DNA of 64,000 bases, from NCBI RefSeq assembly GCF_048066175.1, contig NZ_JBLTXA010000010.1:124001-188000 (forward strand), in the 5' to 3' direction. The DNA comes from Niveispirillum fermenti (GTDB lineage: Bacteria; Pseudomonadota; Alphaproteobacteria; Azospirillales; Azospirillaceae). The notes under the pieces were generated by a model that saw only the letters and a program-made list of their open reading frames with translations, did no database searches and was not told where the DNA came from. The position numbers and the translations under genes are program-made. Shown one piece after another: positions 47,561-56,309 of this stretch (the first letter of the stretch is position 1; each line of letters begins with the position of its first letter).

Positions 47561-48321
47561 ATCGTCACCCCGCCATCGACGATCACCATCTGCCCGGTCA
47601 TCCATGTGGCGGCCGGCGATGACAGGAACACGGCCGCCCCGGCAATGTCGCGCGGTTCACCAAGACGGCGCATCGGCGTGCGGCTGGCGGTGGCGTCATG
47701 CACACGCTGATCCTCCCACAGGGCGCGGGCGAAATCGGTCTTCACCACGCCGGGGGCGATGGCGTTGACGCGGATATTATGCTTGCCATTCTCCACCGCG
47801 TAATTGCGCACCAGCTGGAAATCCGCGGCCTTGGAGATGTTGTAGCCGCCGATCGTGTCCGATCCCTTCAGCCCGCCGATGGAGGAGATGACGACAATCG
47901 CCCCATCCTTCTTTGCGCGCATGTCGGGCAGGGCCAACTGGATCAGCCAATGGTTGGCCAGGACGTTATTGTCCAGGATCTTCCGGAACTGTTCGTCCGA
48001 AATGCCGTCCATCGACCCGTAATAGGGATTGCTGGCCGCATTGCAGACCAGGATGTCGATGGGGCCAAGCTGTTCACGCGCGCTGACGAACATCTCCTCC
48101 AGCGCCGATTTGGACGAGATGCTGGCGGCCAGCGCAATGGCGGTGCCCGCACCGTGGCGGGCATTGATCGCCGCCGCCACCTCTTCACAGGCATCCTGCT
48201 TGCGGCTGGAGATCACCACCTTGGCGCCCTGTGCAGCCAGTTCCTCGGCGATGGCGCGGCCGATGCCGCGCGAGGAACCCGTGATGATGGCGGTCTTGCC
48301 GCCCAGATCGAACAATGACAT
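47557..48321 (-). CDS. SDR-family oxidoreductase
   Basis: A 254-residue short-chain dehydrogenase. The cofactor motif is TGSSRGIGRAIAEELAAQGA, followed by the NAG-equivalent VCNAASNPYYG. The catalytic Ser lies in VVISSIGGLKG, YNISK gives the Tyr and Lys, and GDPRDIAG-like LGEPRDIAGAAVFLSS is near the end. It probably oxidises a hydroxyl group of the island substrate. It lies 24 bp downstream of the APH-like gene and overlaps the broken SDR gene by 4 bp. Confidence 0.94.
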   Translation of the reverse strand: MSLFDLGGKTAIITGSSRGIGRAIAEELAAQGAKVVISSRKQDACEEVAAAINARHGAGTAIALAASISSKSALEEMFVSAREQLGPIDILVCNAASNPYYGSMDGISDEQFRKILDNNVLANHWLIQLALPDMRAKKDGAIVVISSIGGLKGSDTIGGYNISKAADFQLVRNYAVENGKHNIRVNAIAPGVVKTDFARALWEDQRVHDATASRTPMRRLGEPRDIAGAAVFLSSPAATWMTGQMVIVDGGVTI

Positions 48322-48345
48322 GTGGATTTCCTTCCCGTTGGTTAT

Positions 48346-49419
48346 TCAGGCGCCGGCCTGTTCGGCGAAGCGCCAGGCCTGTTCGGCCAGCGGGCGCACG
48401 CGGGCGGCCGTCTTCTCCGCCTCTGCATTGGAGGCATTGCCATCAATGACCCGCTTCCTGATGCCTTGGACGATCCCGACCAGGCGGAACAGCCCATAGG
48501 CGAAGTACCAGTTGAGGTCCGGCATCGAGCTCCGCCCGGTGCGGGTGCAGTACCGCTCCGTCAACTCATCCAGGCCGGGAATGGCCAGGGCGGCCAGATC
48601 GACCCCGCCTAACTGGGCCAGCCGGTCGCCGCGCGGCATGGCCCAATTCATCGCCAGATAGGCGAAATCGGCCAGCGGGTCGCCCAGGGTTGACAATTCC
48701 CAGTCCAGGACGGCCAGCACGCGGGGCGCATCCTTGGCGAAGATCAGATTGTCGATGCGATAATCGCCATGGATGATGGCAGTCCGCTCCTGCGCGGGCC
48801 GGGTGCGGGGCAGCCACTCGATCAGCCGTTCCACCGCAGGGATGTCGTCGGTCTGGGCGGCCCGATACTGTTTGGTCCAGCGCCCGACCTGTCGTTCGAA
48901 GTAATTGCCGGCCGCCCCATAATCGCCCAGGCCCACCCGGTCGGGCTGGATCATGTGCAGGTCGGCCAGCGCGTCGACAGTGGCGTGATAGATCGCCCGT
49001 CGTTCCTCCCGTGCCGCATCGGGCAGGGTGGCGTCCCAGAAGGTGCGGCCATTCACGCATTCCATGACATAGAACGGCGCGCCGATCACGTCCGCATCCT
49101 CGCAAAGGGCAAACGGACGCGCGACGGGAAAGCCGGTCGGATGCAGGGCGGCGATCAGGCGATATTCCCGATCCACGGCATGGGCCGATGGCAGGATGGT
49201 GCCGAAAGGCTTGCGTCGCAGCACATATTCCCCCTCGCCATCGGATAGGCGATAGGTGGGATTGGACTGGCCGCCGGCGAATTTCGCCATTTCCCGCAAT
49301 GTGCCGAAGCCCGCGACATGCTGTTGCAGCCAGGTTCCGAGTCGAGCCCGCTGCTCTTCACCATCCATGTCCGCGGGCACCCTGTCCGGCTGCCTTTGTT
49401 GTTCGCCGGTGGTGGTCAC
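48346..49419 (-). CDS. APH-like phosphotransferase family protein
   Basis: A 357-residue protein of the kinase-like APH family often found beside acyl-CoA dehydrogenases (ACAD10/11-type N-domain). The ATP-site strand is AKFAGGQSNPTYRLSDGEGE, with Lys/Arg replaced in YVLRRKPFG. The catalytic loop is IIHGDYRIDNLIF and the metal-binding Asp lies in VLDWELSTLGDP. In mammals this domain phosphorylates 4-hydroxyacyl-CoAs; a similar role here would fit but is inference. First gene of the operon 49419-46756; motif C lies upstream. Confidence 0.92.
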   Translation of the reverse strand: MTTTGEQQRQPDRVPADMDGEEQRARLGTWLQQHVAGFGTLREMAKFAGGQSNPTYRLSDGEGEYVLRRKPFGTILPSAHAVDREYRLIAALHPTGFPVARPFALCEDADVIGAPFYVMECVNGRTFWDATLPDAAREERRAIYHATVDALADLHMIQPDRVGLGDYGAAGNYFERQVGRWTKQYRAAQTDDIPAVERLIEWLPRTRPAQERTAIIHGDYRIDNLIFAKDAPRVLAVLDWELSTLGDPLADFAYLAMNWAMPRGDRLAQLGGVDLAALAIPGLDELTERYCTRTGRSSMPDLNWYFAYGLFRLVGIVQGIRKRVIDGNASNAEAEKTAARVRPLAEQAWRFAEQAGA

Positions 49420-49485
49420 CTGGCCCCTCCCTTGGTTTTGTCGATACCTTATGTTTCAAACTCTATAAATATCAACGAAAAATGC

Positions 49486-49504
49486 CATACCCAAAATTCT
49501 AATT
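49486..49504 (-). promoter_or_regulatory. Island motif, copy C
   Basis: On the minus strand AATTAGAATTTTGGGTATG, about 67 bp upstream of the APH-like gene and 46 bp upstream of the divergent double-TetR gene. It shares GGGTATG and the GAA core with copies A, B and D. Confidence 0.65.
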
Positions 49505-49549
49505 AGCGCACCACTCGTTTGAATCCTCTTAATTGTTGGACGGCTTGCC

Positions 49550-50920
49550 ATGGTTGGGCATAAGAGGCGGATGGAACAGCAGGACAGCATGGAGCCGCCC
49601 GTCGCGCGCAAGCCGCGCAGCCGGCACAAGTTCGAGCAGAAGCGGGAGGAGATCCTCAGCGCGGCCACCGATTTCATGAACAGCCAGGGGGCCAAGGGCA
49701 CGACCCTGCTGGAGGTGGCGCGCGCGGTCGATCTGAACACGACCAGCATCACCTATTATTTCCGGCGCAAGGAGCTGCTGGCGGCGGCGGTGTTCGAGCG
49801 CACGATGGACCGGCTGCACGCCATGGTGCGCGCGGCGGGGGCTGAGCCTGACCCCAGGTCACGGGTGCGCCGCTTCATCGATTTGAATGTCGCGCTGCGG
49901 TCCGATGTCATCCTTGGCAAGGCGCGTCCGCTGGCCAGCCTGTCCGACCTGCGTACGCTGGAGGACAATATCCGTCTGCCGCTGGAACGTCGCTTCCAGG
50001 AGGTATTCCGCGATGTCCGCGCCTTTTTCGAGGGGCCGGAGGCGGGGGTGGTCAAGGATGTGACGACGGCGCGGGCCCATATCCTGCTGGAGACGATCTT
50101 CTGGCTGCCGATCTGGATCAGCCATTATCCGCTGGATGAATTCGCGCGGGTGTCGCGGCGGCTGTTCGACATTCTGGACCGGGGGATCGCCCTGGACACG
50201 GCGGCCTGGACACCGGTGCTGCTGGCCGATGCCACCCCGACGGAGGAGGCATTGGCGGCAGAGGGGGGGACGGAGAATTTCATGCGCGTCGCCACCCGGC
50301 TGATCAACGAGATCGGTTATCGCGGTGCCTCGGTTCTGCGCATTGTCGAGGAATTGAAGGTCACCAAGGGCAGCTTCTATCACCATCTGGATGCCAAGGA
50401 TGATCTGGTGCTGGAGTGCTTCCGCCGCTCCTACCGCCGTGTCGCCCAGATCCAGGGTGCCGCCAACGAGCAGGGCGGGGATGAGTGGCAGCGCCTGTCG
50501 TCGGTGATCGCCACCCTGCTGGATATCCAGTTCGACGCGCAATGGCCCCTGACCCGCACCTCGGCGCTGCAGGCCCTGCCGTTCAATCTGCGGGCGGAAG
50601 TGGTCGATCGCTCGAACCGCACGGCGGTGCGCTTCGCCGGGTGCCTGATCGAAGGCGCCATGGAGGGCAGCATCAGGGTGGTCGATCCCATGATCGCCAG
50701 TCAGATGATTATCGCCACGCTGAACTCCGCCTTTGACCTGCGCAAATGGGCTTCGCGCCTGAACCGCCGCGATGCGATCGGCATCTATGCCTCGACCGTG
50801 CTGGGCGGCCTGTTCGATCCGGGGATCGGTCCGGTTATGCGCCTGGACGGCGAGGGGCAGGGTGCCGGGGCGCCAGCGGCCGATGGATCGCGCAGCCGCT
50901 GGCTGGGCTGGCGGGAATAG
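49550..50920 (+). CDS. Regulator with two tandem TetR domains
   Basis: A 456-residue protein with two complete TetR-like units in one chain. The first HTH is at about residues 30-75 (REEILSAATDFMNSQGAKGT, then VDLNTTSITYYFRRKELL). The second is at about 242-290 (FMRVATRLINEIGYRGASVL, then KVTKGSFYHHLDAKDDLVL). Each is followed by a helical ligand-binding part. A single chain would mimic the usual dimer. It lies divergent from the APH-SDR operon with motif C in the shared promoter, so it is the best candidate for the regulator of the four motif sites. ATG 49571 is an alternative start. Confidence 0.9.
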   Translation: MVGHKRRMEQQDSMEPPVARKPRSRHKFEQKREEILSAATDFMNSQGAKGTTLLEVARAVDLNTTSITYYFRRKELLAAAVFERTMDRLHAMVRAAGAEPDPRSRVRRFIDLNVALRSDVILGKARPLASLSDLRTLEDNIRLPLERRFQEVFRDVRAFFEGPEAGVVKDVTTARAHILLETIFWLPIWISHYPLDEFARVSRRLFDILDRGIALDTAAWTPVLLADATPTEEALAAEGGTENFMRVATRLINEIGYRGASVLRIVEELKVTKGSFYHHLDAKDDLVLECFRRSYRRVAQIQGAANEQGGDEWQRLSSVIATLLDIQFDAQWPLTRTSALQALPFNLRAEVVDRSNRTAVRFAGCLIEGAMEGSIRVVDPMIASQMIIATLNSAFDLRKWASRLNRRDAIGIYASTVLGGLFDPGIGPVMRLDGEGQGAGAPAADGSRSRWLGWRE

Positions 50921-50989
50921 GGGCTGGGGCTTGAGACATGGCTGGAATTGTCGGGTCCCGGTGCCTGCCGGGGCGTTGCGGTCCCATGC

Positions 50990-51110
50990 CGGCCTTCAAC
51001 GGTTCCGGGATGTCAAACTTGCTTGTTTGAAGATATAGAATTTTTTATATTATTGATTTTATTTGATAAATTTTTATAATCATAAAATCGGTTGAGATTG
51101 CCTGAAATTG
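50990..51110. promoter_or_regulatory. AT-rich promoter region of maoC remnant
   Basis: The stretch 51025-51090 is very AT-rich (AATTTTTTATATTATTGATT and similar). It probably holds the promoter for the broken MaoC gene. It has no match to the island motif. Confidence 0.4.
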
Positions 51111-51146
51111 CCCCCTATGATGCGGAAAACATCAGGGGGGCTGGGT

Positions 51147-51620
51147 ATGTGCAATCCGGAAGGGGCCGGCATCGCCGCACTGGCAAATTTACACTACGGG
51201 TCAGGCTGGTTGCGGGTCGATCAGTCCTTGATCGATGCCTTTGCCGCCGTTACCGGCGATCATCAATTCATCCATGTCGATCCGGCGCGGGCATCGTAAA
51301 CCCCGTTCGGCGGCACCATCGCCCATGGCTTTCTGCTGCTGTCGCTGCTGCCACAACTGCATGCCACATCCCACCGGCCCGTGATCCCGGCGCTGACCAT
51401 GGCCATCAATTACGGCTTTGACCGCATCCGCTTCATCACGCCGGTCCGGGCGGGCAGCCTGGTGCGCGCCCTGTTCACCGTGACGGAACTGGCGGAGAAG
51501 CGACCGGGGGAGTGGCAGCAGGCGCTGGATGTCGAAATGATCGCCAAAGGTGCCGACCGGCCTGTGCTGTGCGCGCGCTGGCTCAGCCGGATGGTGCTGG
51601 CCTCAGGTCCGCAGGCATGA
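51147..51620 (+). pseudogene. MaoC-like enoyl-CoA hydratase, nonsense codon
   Basis: An intact hot-dog dehydratase frame of about 157 codons is interrupted by TAA at 51297-51299. Before it lies FAAVTGDHQFIHVDPARAS. After it, in the same frame, is TPFGGTIAHGFLLLSLLPQL, the (R)-hydratase motif with catalytic Asp and His split across the stop, and then the rest of the domain to the TGA at 51620. Homologues usually have Glu before TPFGGT, so a single GAA to TAA change fits. The start ATG at 51147 has AGGGGGG upstream. The upstream peptide is too short to fold. Confidence 0.85.
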
Positions 51621-51634
51621 GCCGCCGGACGGGG

Positions 51635-51787
51635 TCATACCGACGGTTAAAATGTTTGGCCGTCGGTTCGGTGCCGACTGGCACCGCGCCGCTCGTGCGG
51701 CGTAGCCGAAGCCCACGGATGTGGGCGCTGGCGATTGAAGGGCTTGAAAGATTGACTATCGGTCAATCTTTCAAGGCGACGGTATCA
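51635..51787 (+). repeat. Multi-hairpin intergenic element, unit 5 (full)
   Basis: TCATACC start and a variable stem (51639-51646 with 51660-51667). Then GGTGCC-GACT-GGCACC, CGCCGC-TCGT-GCGGCG and GCCCAC-GGAT-GTGGGC, the linker TGGCGATTGA, and a 14-bp perfect stem (51743-51756 with 51762-51775). It ends GGTATCA, whose TCA is the stop codon of the tesB-like gene on the minus strand. Confidence 0.8.
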
Positions 51788-52672
51788 GGTCCGCCCCGGC
51801 ATCCGCATCAGGCTTTCCTGGGTGACGGTTGCTACCAGCCTTCCGGCGGTTGTGAAGAAATGCCCCCGGCTCAGGCCGCGCGCACCACCCGCCCAGGGAC
51901 TGTCGGTTTCAAACAGCAGCCAGTCATCCATATCCGGCGTGTCGTGGAACCAGATGGCGTGGTCCAGGCTGGCGCTTTGCACACCGGGTGTGAAGGGGCG
52001 CACGCCATGGGGCAGCATGGCATTGCGCAGCAGCATGATGTCGGACGCATAGGCCAGCAACCCGCGCTGCAGGGCCCCGTCGGCACCGACAGGATGGCGC
52101 ATGCGCATCCACCAGGCCGATTGCGGCGGCTGCGGTTGCGCACCGAACAGCGCGTCTGGATCGATGGGCACGATCGCCATCGGTCGCCCGTCCAGCCGTT
52201 CCGTCAACAGGCGGCCGCGTTCATCGGCGGTGGCGCGCCAGGCGGCCAACCGTTCAACGGCCTGTTCCGGGACCATCATGGTACGCATGGCAATCTGATG
52301 GCTGCGACCGCTCTCCCCCCGATGGAAGCCGGCCAGCATGACCAGGATGGGCTGCCCCTCCTGCCGGGCAATCACCTGCCGGTTGGCGAAGCTGCGTCCC
52401 GCGACAAGATCGGTGACCTGATAATGCACTGGCTTGCCGGGATCGCCCGCCCGCAGGAAACAGGCGTGCAGGCTGTGGGCCAGCTTGCCCTGATCCTCCG
52501 CCAGACTGGCGGCCATCAGCGCCTGGGCGATGGTCTGCCCGCCGAAGATCCGGCTCGCGAATCCTTCGAAATGCGTCCCCTGATAGGTGTCTGTCGCGAT
52601 TGGAGCCGGCTCGACCAACGACCGGACACGGGTCCCCCATTCATTTTGCATCATGGTACCTGTCCAGTTCAT
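51785..52672 (-). CDS. tesB: Acyl-CoA thioesterase II
   Basis: A 295-residue double-hot-dog thioesterase of the TesB type. Seen are GFASRIFGGQTIAQALMAAS, HSLHACFLRAGDPGKPVHYQ, SLDHAIWFHDTPDMDDWLLF and the catalytic region QSASLDHAIW near residue 232. It hydrolyses acyl-CoA to free acid and CoA and can relieve CoA trapping in beta-oxidation. Its stop codon TGA is the outer end of hairpin element unit 5. ATGs at residues 7 and 8 are alternative starts. Confidence 0.92.
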   Translation of the reverse strand: MNWTGTMMQNEWGTRVRSLVEPAPIATDTYQGTHFEGFASRIFGGQTIAQALMAASLAEDQGKLAHSLHACFLRAGDPGKPVHYQVTDLVAGRSFANRQVIARQEGQPILVMLAGFHRGESGRSHQIAMRTMMVPEQAVERLAAWRATADERGRLLTERLDGRPMAIVPIDPDALFGAQPQPPQSAWWMRMRHPVGADGALQRGLLAYASDIMLLRNAMLPHGVRPFTPGVQSASLDHAIWFHDTPDMDDWLLFETDSPWAGGARGLSRGHFFTTAGRLVATVTQESLMRMPGRT

Positions 52673-52706
52673 GTGATGATGTGAAAATATTTAATGGATA
52701 AGTGCA

Positions 52707-53498
52707 ATGTCAAACAGAGATATTAAAAAAATCATTGGAGCTGTCAATTTCAGAGATATTGGCGGGATTATTTGTAATGGTTCTTCAGTTGTTGGCTTTG
52801 GTAAGATATTCAGGTCCGACAGGCTGTCTCTTCTGAACGAAGATGATCTTTCGATCCTGGATGGTCTGTGCTTGCGCGCGATCTTCGATCTGCGGTCCCG
52901 GCGGGAGCGGGAGGCCGATCCGACATGCTGGACCGGCGTCGGCGTGGAGACCCATGTCTTCCGGCCGGGGCACAAGCGCCGTCTGGTGGATATGGCTGCT
53001 GACTATCCCGCGACTATGGTGGGGGCGCAGACGCTGATGCTGGATTTCTACGCTGAGCTGCCGCGCACCATGGGACATGTCTTTGGTGAGATTTTGCGGC
53101 GCATCGCCGACGGGGCCTTTCCCTGCATCATTCATTGCTCGGCCGGCAAGGACCGCACCGGCATGGCGGTGGCCCTGCTGCTGTCGGCGCTGGACTGTGA
53201 CCGCTCAGCCATCCTGATCGACTACGCCGCCTCGTCCCACGCGCGCCGGCTGGAAGGCGCGATGGTGCGCAGCATGGCCCGGGACCCGTCCGTAGCCCGC
53301 TTCCGGGAACAGTATCCGGCCGACGCTCTGGCGGTGATGACGGAGGCGCGGCCGGAATATCTCGTCGCGGCACTGGATGCCATCGACCGGGAATATGGCT
53401 CGATGAATGCCTATCTGGCCGGCATCGGCATCGACGAACCGCTGATCGCGCGCCTGCGCGCCCAGCTTCTGGAACCAATGGAAAAGGGGAGGGAATGA
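52707..53498 (+). CDS. Tyrosine/serine phosphatase family protein
   Basis: A 263-residue protein with the P-loop IHCSAGKDRTGMAVALLL (Cys-x5-Arg) of the bacterial tyrosine-protein phosphatase family. The N-terminus NFRDIGGI and RSDRLSLLNEDDLSIL is also typical. The first 100 bp are AT-richer than the rest. It overlaps the quinone oxidoreductase gene (ATGATGA), so they are co-translated. A link to the island's metabolism is not obvious; it may act on a phosphorylated metabolite or protein. Confidence 0.92.
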   Translation: MSNRDIKKIIGAVNFRDIGGIICNGSSVVGFGKIFRSDRLSLLNEDDLSILDGLCLRAIFDLRSRREREADPTCWTGVGVETHVFRPGHKRRLVDMAADYPATMVGAQTLMLDFYAELPRTMGHVFGEILRRIADGAFPCIIHCSAGKDRTGMAVALLLSALDCDRSAILIDYAASSHARRLEGAMVRSMARDPSVARFREQYPADALAVMTEARPEYLVAALDAIDREYGSMNAYLAGIGIDEPLIARLRAQLLEPMEKGRE

Positions 53499-54496
53499 TG
53501 AAGGCGTTGCTGTCAAAGACGGTGGGTGGGCCGGACAGCCTGGTGCTGGCCGACCGGCCGGTACCGGTGCCCGGCAAGGGTGAATTGCTGGTACGGGTCC
53601 TGGCCTGCGCCATCAACTATCCCGATGTGCTGATCATCGAGGACAAGTACCAGCTCAAGCCCGAGCGGCCCTTTGCGCCCGGCAGTGAGATCTGTGGTGA
53701 GGTCGCGGGCGTCGGCGAGGGGGTGGAGGGCTGGACGCCCGGTGACCGGGTGATCGCGGTGACCGGCTATGGCGGCCTTGCCGAATATATGCTGCTGCCC
53801 GCGGCCAAGGCCTTTGCCCTGCCGCCGGACCGTGACCCGGTGCAGGGTGCCGCGCTGCTGATGACCTATGGCACGACCATCCATGCGCTGGCGGATCGCG
53901 GGGCGTTGCAGAAGGGCGAAACCCTGCTGGTGCTGGGCGCTGCCGGTGGAGTCGGTCTGGCTGCGGTGGAGATCGGCAAGGCGCTGGGCGCGCGTGTCGT
54001 GGCTGCAATCTCCTCGCCTGAAAAGGCGCAGGCGGCGCGGGACGCGGGGGCCGACGAGACCCTGATCTATGGCAGGGCCCCGTTCGACAAGGCGGCATCG
54101 AAGCAATTGGCGCAGGCCTTCAAGGATGCTGTCGGGCCCGACGGCGCCCATGTCATCTATGATCCCGTCGGGGGCGATTACTGTGATCCGGCCTTGCGCG
54201 CCATCGCCTGGGAAGGGCGCTATCTGGTGGTGGGATTTCCCGCCGGCATCCCGCATCTGCCGCTGAACCTGACCCTGCTGAAAAGCTGCGACGTGCGGGG
54301 CGTGTTCTGGGGCGGCTTCGCCGCGCGCTTCCCCGACCGCAACCGGGCGCATGTGGCCCAGCTTTTCCGCTGGTGGCAGGACGGCAAAATCAACCCGCGC
54401 ATCGACCGGACCTGGCCTTTGGCAGAGGCTGGCGAGGCCATAAGCTGGCTGGCTGACCGTCGGGCAGTGGGCAAGGTTGTCGTCGAGGTGGCGTGA
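53495..54496 (+). CDS. NADPH:quinone oxidoreductase-type MDR enzyme
   Basis: A 333-residue zinc-free medium-chain reductase. It has the start MMKALLSKTVGGPDSLVLAD, the NADPH-binding LVLGAAGGVGLAAVEIGKAL, and DPVGGDYCDPALRAIAWEGR, as in quinone reductase and enoyl reductase members. No zinc-binding Cys set is present. It could reduce an enoyl-CoA or quinone intermediate of the island pathway. Two overlapping ATGs (53495, 53498) are possible starts. Confidence 0.93.
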   Translation: MMKALLSKTVGGPDSLVLADRPVPVPGKGELLVRVLACAINYPDVLIIEDKYQLKPERPFAPGSEICGEVAGVGEGVEGWTPGDRVIAVTGYGGLAEYMLLPAAKAFALPPDRDPVQGAALLMTYGTTIHALADRGALQKGETLLVLGAAGGVGLAAVEIGKALGARVVAAISSPEKAQAARDAGADETLIYGRAPFDKAASKQLAQAFKDAVGPDGAHVIYDPVGGDYCDPALRAIAWEGRYLVVGFPAGIPHLPLNLTLLKSCDVRGVFWGGFAARFPDRNRAHVAQLFRWWQDGKINPRIDRTWPLAEAGEAISWLADRRAVGKVVVEVA

Positions 54497-54577
54497 CCGG
54501 ATACAACCAAGCCGGATGATTGAATCCACCCCGGCCCCATGCTAGTCAGCAGCAGGGGATCGGGGGCACCGGGACGG

Positions 54578-55213
54578 ATGACAAACGCCAGCAAAGCGGC
54601 CAGTTCGGGAGCAAGGGTGCGGCACAGCGCGACGGACCGCCGGCAGCAGATGATCGATGCCGCGGACCAGATCGTCAACCGCGACCGCTCTCCCGACCTG
54701 TCGCTGCGCGAGGTGGCGGACATGGTGGGGGCCAGCCGCGCCCTGGTCTATGCCTATTTCCCCGACAAGCTCCGTCTGCTGGATGCGGTGCTGCAGCAGC
54801 ATGTCGACCGGCTGCTGGCCGATGGAATTGTGCAGGCGGCCAGCCGGGGGGCGCTGGTGGAGCGGGCCTGCGCCGTCTCCCGCCTTTATCTGCGCCATGT
54901 CGCCCAATATGGGGCGGCCCTGGAACTGGTGGTTCGCGATGAACCGCTGGCCCGACAATTGGAAGGGGCGGCGTCGCGCCTGCGCGGGCGGCTCTATCGG
55001 GCGCTGGCGCGGGCCGCACGCCTGGACCTGCATATGCCGGCGCATGAGGCGGTGGCCCTGGTGCAACTGCTGGCCGTGATTCCGGAGGAAGCGGGCAAGC
55101 ATGTCCGCATGCAGGTTCTGACGGTACCGGAGGCCGAGGCGCTCAGTGATCGGCTGATGGGCGCCGCGATCGCCGCGCAGGTGCCGCGACCGGGGAGCGG
55201 TCGGCCGGGTTGA
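54578..55213 (+). CDS. TetR-family regulator
   Basis: A 211-residue TetR-type repressor. The HTH lies at about residues 22-70 (RRQQMIDAADQIVNRDRSPD, then LREVADMVGASRALVYAYF). The C-terminal helical domain is of average length. The ATG at 54578 is chosen for its spacing to GGGACGG. It overlaps the convergent TetR-like gene tail to tail by 71 bp. Its target may be the phosphatase-MDR operon just upstream, but no operator is clear. Confidence 0.9.
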   Translation: MTNASKAASSGARVRHSATDRRQQMIDAADQIVNRDRSPDLSLREVADMVGASRALVYAYFPDKLRLLDAVLQQHVDRLLADGIVQAASRGALVERACAVSRLYLRHVAQYGAALELVVRDEPLARQLEGAASRLRGRLYRALARAARLDLHMPAHEAVALVQLLAVIPEEAGKHVRMQVLTVPEAEALSDRLMGAAIAAQVPRPGSGRPG

Positions 55214-56066
55214 GCAATGCCTCCGCCGGGGTGGCGAGCAGCGATCCGCCGGCATTGCTGCGCATGCCGGCCAGGATGATGGCCAGGCTCAGCCGCGTCG
55301 CCACGCCATGGTCAATCCGCCGCGTGGCCAGCATGGCACCGGCCCGCAGGGCGATGGCCGACAGGATGGCATTCGCCCCCTCCGCTTCGGCTTCCGACAT
55401 GCCGTAGCGGGCGCGCATGGAGGCCAGGACCGGGGCGCGGGCCTGCCGGCGCAGCTCTGCCCGCTCCTCACTCAACGCCATTTTGATCTCCCGCACCCGC
55501 AGCAATGCCTGCAACAGCGGCCCGCGTGTCTCCGCCTCTTCCAGATAAAAGATGGTGGAGAGCACGACGGAGGTGACCGGATCGTCGCCCCGCGAGATGA
55601 CGCCGCGCCGCGTCTGCTCGATGGCGGCCAGTTCGCGGCGGGTCAGTGCGATCAGCAGGTCGATACGCTTGCCGAAGCAGTTATGGGCCTGCGCCTCGGA
55701 GATATCCACCTCACGCGCGATGCGGTTCAGGCTGACCTCGTTGACGCCCTCCATCGTGGCGACGCGGGCGGCGGCGTCCAGCAGCTGTTCGCGCCGCTCC
55801 TCGATGGTCAGGCGGGTGCGGCTCCGCCGGTTCTGTCGCGGCCCGCCCAGCAGCACCGTCTCCCCCGCATCCAGGGGGGCGGCGGGCAGGGCGGGGCGGT
55901 GACGGGCCCGTTCGTCCGGCGGCAGGTGCCAGTAATTGCGGCCCGGCCTTGGAATGGCCAGCCGGTCACACAGCTTGGCCAGACCGTTCGCCGTCAGGCC
56001 GACATCGGTGGCCACGGCGGCAAGGGGCGCGCCCCACACAAGGTCCATCAATTCCGCCCGTGTCAT
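55143..56066 (-). CDS. TetR-family regulator with extra N-terminal domain
   Basis: A 307-residue protein. Residues 1-55 (MTRAELMDLVWGAPLAAVAT, then ANGLAKLCDRLAIPRPGRNY) match a small helical domain (TREELY-x-LVW ... PPRGYW) often seen alone or fused to other proteins and probably DNA-binding. From about residue 88 is a TetR HTH (EERREQLLDAAARVATMEGV, then IAREVDISEAQAHNCFGKR) and a normal ligand domain. It is divergent from the nitronate monooxygenase operon and may control it. Confidence 0.88.
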   Translation of the reverse strand: MTRAELMDLVWGAPLAAVATDVGLTANGLAKLCDRLAIPRPGRNYWHLPPDERARHRPALPAAPLDAGETVLLGGPRQNRRSRTRLTIEERREQLLDAAARVATMEGVNEVSLNRIAREVDISEAQAHNCFGKRIDLLIALTRRELAAIEQTRRGVISRGDDPVTSVVLSTIFYLEEAETRGPLLQALLRVREIKMALSEERAELRRQARAPVLASMRARYGMSEAEAEGANAILSAIALRAGAMLATRRIDHGVATRLSLAIILAGMRSNAGGSLLATPAEALLNPADRSPVAAPARRSRRPSADH

Positions 56067-56309
56067 CGGCTGATCTTTGCTGCGTTGCCAGGGGGCACTC
56101 TTGTCATGAAAGCCCCGGTCCAGGCAAGCCGGCAGATGACCGCCGGCTTTGTTTGTGCCCGTGTCAGGGGTCGATTCGGCTGAAAAGCAGTGGATTTATG
56201 CCGAAATATCATTGATTGTGCTGGATTGATCCTTCACTAATAGTGTGTTGATCAATTCTGGCCCGACATCGGGGCCGTCGACCATCCAAAAATACGGGAA
56301 GGGCAGTGA
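56067..56309. promoter_or_regulatory. Divergent promoter region, TetR and NMO operon
   Basis: 243 bp. The part 56190-56260 is AT-rich and probably holds the promoters. No copy of the island motif was found, suggesting a different regulator here. Confidence 0.45.

Noticed and set aside
53495..54496. Quinone oxidoreductase as a replacement for the broken alcohol dehydrogenase
   Set aside because: It lacks the catalytic and structural zinc residues and belongs to the zinc-free reductase branch.
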